From: Solirubrobacterales bacterium
GTDB lineage: Bacteria; Actinomycetota; Thermoleophilia; Solirubrobacterales; 70-9
Assembly: GCA_013694825.1 (NCBI GenBank)
Contig: JACDBR010000269.1
Span: 1 to 5,160 of the forward strand
Length of the DNA stretch: 5,160 nt
Direction: 5' to 3'
Translations under genes and position numbers: made by a program
Shown: piece after piece, positions 1 to 5,160 of the stretch
Layout: each line of letters opens with the position of its first letter
Position numbering within the stretch: the first letter of the stretch is position 1
Notes under the pieces: generated by a model
Databases searched by the model: none
What the model was told of the DNA's origin: nothing
What the model saw: the letters and a program-made list of their open reading frames with translations, nothing else

Positions 1-1
1 G

Positions 2-166
2 AGCATCAAGCCCAACTACCTCTACCGGGTGCTGAGCGAGCTCCAGGCCGACGGCAAGGTCCGCAAGGACGGGCGCTCCTACCATCCGACCGCCGCGGGC
101 TCACGAGCCGGGGCCGAGTCGAGCGACGGGGTCTCGAGCGAGAGCGGAGCCAAGAGCTCGACCTGA
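2..166 (+). CDS. 3' end of a gene with a winged-helix-like DNA-binding C-terminus (partial)
   Basis: This is the last 54 codons of a gene whose start lies before the window, ending in TGA at 164-166. Nearly every codon in this frame ends in G or C, which supports real coding. The visible protein begins SIKPNYLYRVLSELQADGKV, followed by RKDGRSYHPT. This looks like the recognition helix (NYLYRVLSEL) and the beta wing (GKVRKDGRSYHP) of a winged helix-turn-helix domain. Similar segments occur as C-terminal modules in actinobacterial proteins, which is recalled knowledge and was not searched. After the wing come about 23 residues rich in Ser, Gly, Ala and Glu with no predicted fold, probably a disordered tail. 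The rest of the protein is unseen, so its overall role (regulator, or an enzyme carrying a DNA-binding module) cannot be stated. The gene converges on the malate dehydrogenase gene, with 48 bp between the two stop codons. Confidence 0.72.
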   Translation, partial: SIKPNYLYRVLSELQADGKVRKDGRSYHPTAAGSRAGAESSDGVSSESGAKSST

Positions 167-180
167 CCCATGCGCGCGGC

Positions 181-212
181 CGGCGGGCGTCCCCCGGCGG
201 GGGCGCCCGCCG
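181..212. terminator. GC-rich hairpin, probable bidirectional terminator between convergent genes
   Basis: Bases 181-194 pair with 199-212, giving a 14-bp stem with a single T-G wobble (190/203) and a four-base loop CGGC. It lies between the stop at 166 and the convergent mdh stop at 215. Neither strand has a T-tract after the stem, so this is not a classic intrinsic terminator. Strong hairpins without a U-tract between convergent genes are common in GC-rich Actinobacteria, and it could serve transcripts from both sides or protect 3' ends. The structure is seen directly; the function is inferred. Confidence 0.65.
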
Positions 213-214
213 CG

Positions 215-1246
<1,032 letters not shown>

Positions 1247-2458
1247 CTAGGCCATCGCCTTGCTGAGGTTCTCGTCGATCGCGTCGAGGAACTCCTCGGT
1301 GGTCTGGAAATCCTGCTCGTCTCCGACCAGCAGCGCCAGGTCCTTGGTCATCTTCCCGCTCTCGACCGTCTCGACGCAGACGCGCTCGAGCGCCTCGGCG
1401 AACTCGCCGACCTTCGGCGTCTCATCGAGACGACCACGGGCGCCGATCGCCCGTGTCCAGGCGAAGATCGAGGCAATCGGGTTGGTTGAAGTGGCCTCGC
1501 CCGCCTGATGGCGGCGAAAGTGGCGAGTGACGGTGCCATGAGCCGCCTCGGCCTCGACGGTCTGGCCGTCGGGCGTCATCAGCACGCTTGTCATCAGCCC
1601 CAGCGAGCCGAAGCCCTGGGCGACGGTGTCGGATTGCACGTCACCGTCGTAGTTCTTGCACGCCCACACGTAGCCGCCCTCCCACTTGAGCGCCGCGGCC
1701 ACCATGTCGTCGATCAAGCGGTGCTCGTAGGTCAGGCCCTTGGCTTCGAAGTCCTGCTCGAACTCACTCTCGTAGACCTCCTGGAAGAGGTCCTTGAAGC
1801 GCCCGTCGTAGCGCTTGAGGATCGTGTTCTTGGTCGACAGGTAAACCGGAAACTCGCGTTCGAGGCCGTAGCGCATCGAGGCGCGAGCGAAGTCGCGGAT
1901 CGACTCGTCGAGGTTGTACATCGCCAGCGCGACGCCGCCGCCGGGAAACTCGTAGACCTCGACCTCGATCGGCTCGCCCGCCTTCGGCGTGAAGGTCAGC
2001 GTCAGCGTGCCCTCGCCGGGGATCACCAGGTCCTCGGCTCGGTACTGGTCCCCGAACGCGTGGCGGCCGATCACGATCGGCTTGGTCCAGCCCGGAACCA
2101 GCCGCGGGACGTTGGAGATCACGATCGGCTCACGGAAGATGACGCCGCCGAGGATGTTGCGGATCGTGCCGTTGGGCGACTGGTACATCCGCTTGAGGCC
2201 GAACTCCTCCATCCGCGCCTCGTCCGGCGTGATCGTCGCGCACTTGACGCCGACCCCGTGCTGCTTGATCGCCGTCGCAGCGTCAACGGTGACACGGTCG
2301 CCGGTGGCGTCGCGGTTCTCGATCCCGAGGTCGTAGTAGTCGAGCTCGATGTCGAGGTAGGGAAGGATCAGCTTTCGCTTGATGAACGCCCAGATGACCC
2401 GGGTCATCTCATCGCCGTCGAGCTCGACGATCGGGTTGGAGACTTCGATCTTCGCCAT
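1247..2458 (-). CDS. icd: Isocitrate dehydrogenase, NADP-dependent, homodimeric eukaryote-like type
   Basis: Encodes a 403-residue isocitrate dehydrogenase (EC 1.1.1.42) converting isocitrate to 2-oxoglutarate and CO2 with NADP and a divalent metal, in the TCA cycle. It belongs to the subfamily of human IDH1/IDH2 and Thermotoga-like enzymes, not the E. coli-type or the monomeric type. The N-terminal half aligns with human IDH1 without offset: KCATITPDE at 72-80 (T77), SPNGTIRN at 94-101 (S94, N96, R100), R109, and [11 protein letters not shown] at 131-141 (R132, Y139). Further on are the catalytic lysine K210 (STKNTILK), metal ligands D250, D273 and D277 ([16 protein letters not shown]), and AAHGTVTRH (305-313), whose R312 and H313 contact the NADP 2'-phosphate in relatives. 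Everything needed for activity is present. The ATG start has a strong ribosome site 10 bases upstream, and the stop is TAG. It is the first gene of a probable icd-mdh operon, diverging from the lipoprotein gene. Confidence 0.97.
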   Translation of the reverse strand: MAKIEVSNPIVELDGDEMTRVIWAFIKRKLILPYLDIELDYYDLGIENRDATGDRVTVDAATAIKQHGVGVKCATITPDEARMEEFGLKRMYQSPNGTIRNILGGVIFREPIVISNVPRLVPGWTKPIVIGRHAFGDQYRAEDLVIPGEGTLTLTFTPKAGEPIEVEVYEFPGGGVALAMYNLDESIRDFARASMRYGLEREFPVYLSTKNTILKRYDGRFKDLFQEVYESEFEQDFEAKGLTYEHRLIDDMVAAALKWEGGYVWACKNYDGDVQSDTVAQGFGSLGLMTSVLMTPDGQTVEAEAAHGTVTRHFRRHQAGEATSTNPIASIFAWTRAIGARGRLDETPKVGEFAEALERVCVETVESGKMTKDLALLVGDEQDFQTTEEFLDAIDENLSKAMA

Positions 2459-2468
2459 CTACGGATGG

Positions 2469-2476
2469 TCCCTTCC
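2469..2476 (-). promoter_or_regulatory. Ribosome binding site of icd
   Basis: The minus strand reads GGAAGGGA, with 10 bases between it and the ATG of icd. It is a good purine-rich Shine-Dalgarno and fixes the start codon. Confidence 0.7.
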
Positions 2477-2481
2477 GGCCG

Positions 2482-2533
2482 GTGGAGCGCGGACCCTAGC
2501 GAGTGCTGAGCACTCCCAATCGGCGCGCTCCAC
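2482..2533. promoter_or_regulatory. Nested, concentric inverted repeats in the divergent promoter region (candidate operator)
   Basis: Two perfect inverted repeats share nearly the same centre. The inner one is GAGTGCT-G-AGCACTC at 2501-2515, a 7-1-7 palindrome centred on 2508. The outer one pairs GTGGAGCGCG (2482-2491) with CGCGCTCCAC (2524-2533), centred at 2507.5. Past one mismatch (2481/2534), the outer arms continue for two more pairs (2479-2480 with 2535-2536). The inner palindrome sits between the candidate -35 and -10 of icd, and the left outer arm covers the probable icd transcription start. The right outer arm lies about 15 bp upstream of the candidate -10 of the lipoprotein gene. 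This arrangement suits a dimeric regulator controlling one or both genes. The symmetry is seen directly; its role as an operator is inference. Confidence 0.5.
2493..2519 (-). promoter_or_regulatory. Candidate icd-mdh promoter
   Basis: On the minus strand a TTGGGA hexamer (2519-2514) precedes TAGGGT (2498-2493) with a 15-bp spacer. The -10 fits the actinobacterial TANNNT pattern, and the -35 matches TTGACA at four of six positions. The spacer is short, so the -35 may not matter. Transcription would begin near 2483-2490, giving a leader of about 25-32 bases that contains the ribosome site. The spacer is filled by a 15-bp perfect palindrome, described separately. This is inferred from sequence only. 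Confidence 0.4.
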
Positions 2534-2547
2534 GGGGCTCCGCCGAG

Positions 2548-2553
2548 TAGCTT
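2548..2553 (+). promoter_or_regulatory. Candidate -10 element for a leaderless lipoprotein transcript
   Basis: TAGCTT fits TANNNT, and seven bases separate its last T from the ATG at 2561. Transcription starting at that ATG would give a leaderless mRNA. This would explain why no usable Shine-Dalgarno is present: the only purine run, GGAG at 2554-2557, is just three bases from the ATG. No -35 hexamer was recognised. Confidence 0.38.
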
Positions 2554-2560
2554 GGAGTCG

Positions 2561-3532
2561 ATGTCCCGGGCGCCAAGTCCGATGTCACGAGCCTCGACGG
2601 CGCTCTTGGCGGCGCTGCTCAGCGGCCTGCTGGCGAGCGGGTGCGCCGGCTCGGGGGACGACGCGCGGCCGGGGGCGGGCGAGCTTGCCGACTACTTGCC
2701 GCCGGCCGCGCCTCAGGTCGCCGTCGTCGACTTCGACGCCCTGCGCTCGGAGCTCGGGCTGGCGGCCGATGCCGACGTCTCGGGCTTCGAGCTGGCCGAG
2801 CTCGAGCCCGACGAGCAGAGGCTCGTGCGCTCGGGCGCCCTCGTGCTGCCCCAGGTGCGGGTCGTCTCGCAGCTGCTGATCGACGACGACCCGCTGGCCG
2901 AGGCGATGGACGGCAGCCTGATACACGCCGCCGCGGCCGACCTGTTCACGACTCGTACCGCTGCGATCGCGACCGACCAGCCTTTCGATGAGATCGCCGA
3001 GGTGCTGAGCCGCCGCGGCTTCGTCGAGCGAGACGGCATTCTCTCCAACCCGGCCAACGGCGGCGAGCAGGGGATCGGCAGCTCGATCTACTCGGCGGTC
3101 GCCGAAGGGCCCGACGGGGTCGTGCTCGTCGCCGGCAGCGACGACACCCTGGCCGCCCTCGTCGCCGACCCCGCGGGCGGCCCGGAGGCGCTTCGGGCGG
3201 TGCTCGAACGCCCCGAGGGAGCGACTCGGATCGCCGCCGAGGCCACCCCGTTCGCCAGTCCGCCCGCCTCGGCCGCCTGCATCGTCGAGCTTGCGATCGG
3301 CGAGGACCTCGGTGATTCCAGCGGCGAGATCATCTTCGAGCTCGACGGCGAGGCCGACCCCGCCGGGTTCGACCCCGAGGCCGCCGAGGCGGCCGGCCTC
3401 GATGCCTCCGAGCCAACGGCCGACGGCCAGTTCCTCAGCGTCCCCTACTCGTTCGCGGCCGACGAGGAGTTCACGCCGCTGGCCGAGCTGTTCGGGACGG
3501 GGCGGCTCGGCGAGCTGTACGACTGCCCGTGA
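2561..3532 (+). CDS. Predicted lipoprotein of unknown function
   Basis: A 323-residue protein I do not recognise by function. It starts with a short charged segment, then a hydrophobic stretch (about residues 13-24, STALLAALLSGLL) and the lipobox ASGC with C28 as the likely lipid-anchored cysteine, so it should be tethered to the outer face of the cytoplasmic membrane. After a Gly/Asp-rich linker comes LADYLPPAAPQVAVVDFDALR (about 42-62), which faintly recalls secreted actinobacterial proteins that open with a 'lPa..' strand (DUF3352-like). That resemblance is weak and untested. The mature part is acidic and rich in Ala, Asp and Glu, with only two further cysteines, C240 and C322 (second last residue), which could form a disulfide. 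Third positions are strongly G/C throughout. ATG 2561 was chosen because of the -10 spacing. TTG 2552 (326 aa) and ATG 2582 (316 aa, signal peptide intact) are alternatives. It diverges from icd and ends 22 bp before the acyl-CoA dehydrogenase gene. Confidence 0.88.
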   Translation: MSRAPSPMSRASTALLAALLSGLLASGCAGSGDDARPGAGELADYLPPAAPQVAVVDFDALRSELGLAADADVSGFELAELEPDEQRLVRSGALVLPQVRVVSQLLIDDDPLAEAMDGSLIHAAAADLFTTRTAAIATDQPFDEIAEVLSRRGFVERDGILSNPANGGEQGIGSSIYSAVAEGPDGVVLVAGSDDTLAALVADPAGGPEALRAVLERPEGATRIAAEATPFASPPASAACIVELAIGEDLGDSSGEIIFELDGEADPAGFDPEAAEAAGLDASEPTADGQFLSVPYSFAADEEFTPLAELFGTGRLGELYDCP

Positions 3533-3539
3533 TCGCACC

Positions 3540-3545
3540 TACGAT
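3540..3545 (+). promoter_or_regulatory. Candidate -10 element upstream of the aidB-like gene
   Basis: TACGAT matches TATAAT at four of six positions and fits TANNNT. It sits in the 22-bp gap after the lipoprotein stop, nine bases before the ATG at 3555. The gap holds no clear Shine-Dalgarno at normal distance (GGCGG ends three bases before the ATG), so a leaderless or almost leaderless transcript is plausible. The alternative is readthrough from the lipoprotein gene. No -35 was recognised. Confidence 0.35.
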
Positions 3546-3554
3546 TGGCGGCTG

Positions 3555-5160
3555 ATGAGCTCCCTAGCCGACAGGCCCGCCTCGACCACCCACGCGGTCA
3601 CCAACCAGTCGACCCCGCTCGAGGGCCACAACGTCTTCGAGTCTGACCGGGCACTGGTCGAGGCGCTGGAGCGCGAGGGCGGGGGCTGGGCTCGGGAGCG
3701 GGCCCAGGAGGTGGGCGCCTACGCCGGCTCGCAAACGGCGATCCGGCTCGGCTTCGAGGCCAACGAGAACCCGCCCCGGCTCCGCAGCCACGACCGCTTC
3801 GGCCATCGGATCGACGAGGTCGACTTCCACCCCTCCTATCACGAGCTGCTCGCCGCCGCCGTCGGCTTCGGGCTGCACGCGCTGCCGTGGCGCGAGTCCT
3901 CTCGCCCCGGCGCTCAGGTGGCCCGTGCTGCGATGTTCGCGAGCTTCTCCCAGGCGGAGGCCGGCGTCGGCTGTCCGATCTCGATGACCGCCTCGGTGAT
4001 TCCTGCGCTGCGCGCCCAGCCCGAGCTCGCTGCCGATTGGGAGCCGCTCTTCACCTCGCTCGCCTACGACGGGCGCGCCGTCCCGGCGGGCGAGAAGCCC
4101 GGCGCGCTCTGCGGGATGGCGATGACAGAGAAGCAGGGCGGCTCGGACGTCCGCGCCAACACCACGGTGGCGGTGCCGCTGGGGGCTTCCGGCCCCGGGG
4201 AGGAGTACGAGCTGACCGGCCACAAGTGGTTCTGCTCGGCTCCGATGTGCGACGCGTTCCTCGTCCTCGCCCAGACCGAGGCCGGGCTCTCGTGCTTTCT
4301 GATGCCGCGCTTCCGTCCCGACGGCGAGCGCAACGCGATTCATCTGCAGCGACTCAAGGACAAGCTCGGAAACCGCTCCAACGCGTCCTCGGAGATCGAG
4401 CTGCGAGGCGCCTGGGCTCGGCTGGTCGGAGAGGAGGGGCGCGGCGTGCCGACGATCATCGAGATGGTCAACCACACTCGCCTGGACTGCGTGATCGGCT
4501 CCGCCGCCGCGATGCGGATCGGCGTCTCCCAGGCGATCCACCACGCCGGGCGCCGCGCGGCCTTCGGGCGGCTCCTGATCGACCAGCCGCTGATGGAGAA
4601 CGTGCTCGCCGACCTCGCAATCGAGTCGGAGGCGACGAGCGTCGCGATGATGCGCCTCGCGCGCGCCTACGACGAGGCGGCGGCCGGCGACCCGCAGGCG
4701 GCCGAGCTCAAGCGCCTCGCCACACCAGTGCTCAAGTACTGGACCTGCAAGCGCGCGCCCTCGCACGCCGCAGAGTCGCTCGAGTGCCTGGGGGGCAACG
4801 GCTACGTCGAGGAGTCCGGCATCCCGCGGCTCTATCGCGAGTCGCCGCTGAACGGGATCTGGGAGGGCTCGGGAAACGTCCAGTGCCTCGACGCGCTGCG
4901 CGCGATGGCGCGAAGTCCGGCCTCTCTCGAGGCATTCCGCGCCGAGCTCGGCGAGGCTGGCGGCGGCGACCGCCGGCTTGACGCGGCGATCGCCGCGCTC
5001 GACACAGAGCTCTCCGACCCGGTCGAGATCGAGCGCCGCGCCCGGCGCGTGATCGAGCTGATGGCGGTGACATTGCAGGGCTCGCTGCTCGTGCGCTTCG
5101 GCGACCCCGCTGTCGCCGACGCCTTCTGCGCCTCGCGCCTCGGCGACGATGGCGGCAGGG
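3555..5160 (+). CDS. aidB: AidB-type acyl-CoA dehydrogenase (3' end beyond window)
   Basis: An open frame of 535 codons that runs off the right edge without a stop. It encodes a flavoprotein of the AidB branch of acyl-CoA dehydrogenases. E. coli AidB belongs to the Ada-controlled alkylation response, binds FAD and double-stranded DNA, and has weak isovaleryl-CoA dehydrogenase activity. Signatures seen in order: N-terminal THAVTNQSTPLEGHNVFESD (12-31), typical of AidB; MTEKQGGSDV (190-199) and GHKWFCSAPM (222-231) in the beta-barrel/FAD region; RLKDKLGNRSNASSE (266-280); ECLGGNGYVEE (410-420); and ESPLNGIWEGSGN (429-441). From about 443 comes an Arg/Glu-rich helical region matching the extra C-terminal domain that binds DNA in E. 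coli AidB. E. coli AidB is about 541 residues and actinobacterial relatives are somewhat longer, so probably only some 5-25 residues are missing. The start is the first ATG and gives the standard AidB N-terminus. No ada, alkA or alkB is visible nearby, so a role in alkylation defence rests on family membership. A catabolic acyl-CoA role remains possible. Confidence 0.93.
   Translation, partial: MSSLADRPASTTHAVTNQSTPLEGHNVFESDRALVEALEREGGGWARERAQEVGAYAGSQTAIRLGFEANENPPRLRSHDRFGHRIDEVDFHPSYHELLAAAVGFGLHALPWRESSRPGAQVARAAMFASFSQAEAGVGCPISMTASVIPALRAQPELAADWEPLFTSLAYDGRAVPAGEKPGALCGMAMTEKQGGSDVRANTTVAVPLGASGPGEEYELTGHKWFCSAPMCDAFLVLAQTEAGLSCFLMPRFRPDGERNAIHLQRLKDKLGNRSNASSEIELRGAWARLVGEEGRGVPTIIEMVNHTRLDCVIGSAAAMRIGVSQAIHHAGRRAAFGRLLIDQPLMENVLADLAIESEATSVAMMRLARAYDEAAAGDPQAAELKRLATPVLKYWTCKRAPSHAAESLECLGGNGYVEESGIPRLYRESPLNGIWEGSGNVQCLDALRAMARSPASLEAFRAELGEAGGGDRRLDAAIAALDTELSDPVEIERRARRVIELMAVTLQGSLLVRFGDPAVADAFCASRLGDDGGR

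Noticed and set aside
1508..2509. 333-residue open frame opposite icd
   Set aside because: A shadow of icd caused by high GC; its Arg/Val/Asp-rich product has no domain.
2501..2515. Resemblance of GAGTGCT/AGCACTC to the CIRCE (HrcA) heat-shock operator
   Set aside because: CIRCE has AGCACTC first, then nine bases, then GAGTGCT. Here the half-sites are in the opposite order with a one-base spacer, and the flanking gene is not a chaperone.
2585..3538. 317-residue minus-strand frame opposite the lipoprotein gene
   Set aside because: The plus-strand frame has a lipobox signal peptide and proper G/C third positions. The minus frame has neither a recognisable domain nor a convincing start.
3564..4766. 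400-residue minus-strand frame and a 364-residue plus-strand frame (3887-4981) within the aidB-like gene
   Set aside because: Both overlap a frame with continuous AidB motifs from 3555 to the window end. They are shadow frames.

Overview
The window comes from a very GC-rich bacterium with nearly complete G/C at third codon positions. The gene set and promoter style suggest an actinobacterial lineage, perhaps Thermoleophilia/Solirubrobacterales. That placement is an impression from protein style, not something the sequence proves.

Layout: (1) At the left edge is the 3' end of a plus-strand gene (2-166) encoding a winged-helix-like DNA-binding tail. It converges on the minus-strand gene block across a 48-bp gap that holds a strong GC hairpin. 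(2) The minus strand carries a two-gene TCA-cycle unit, transcribed icd then mdh (2458 down to 215): a homodimeric NADP-type isocitrate dehydrogenase and a cytosolic-type NAD malate dehydrogenase. Each has a good Shine-Dalgarno, and they are 51 bp apart. (3) A 102-bp divergent intergenic region (2459-2560) has a candidate icd promoter, a candidate leaderless promoter for the next gene, and two almost concentric perfect inverted repeats: a 7-1-7 palindrome inside a pair of 10-bp arms. (4) On the plus strand, 2561-3532 encodes a predicted lipoprotein of unrecognised function. (5) From 3555 to the window end runs an almost complete AidB-type acyl-CoA dehydrogenase, open through the last base.

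The two enzymes on the left make a coherent central-carbon operon. The two plus-strand genes are close (22 bp) but have no evident functional link to each other or to the TCA genes. No RNA genes, CRISPR, insertion sequences or mobile-element signs were seen. Most of the window is ordinary chromosomal coding sequence, and no new multi-gene system is apparent. The observation most worth following up is the nested operator-like structure in the icd/lipoprotein divergent region.
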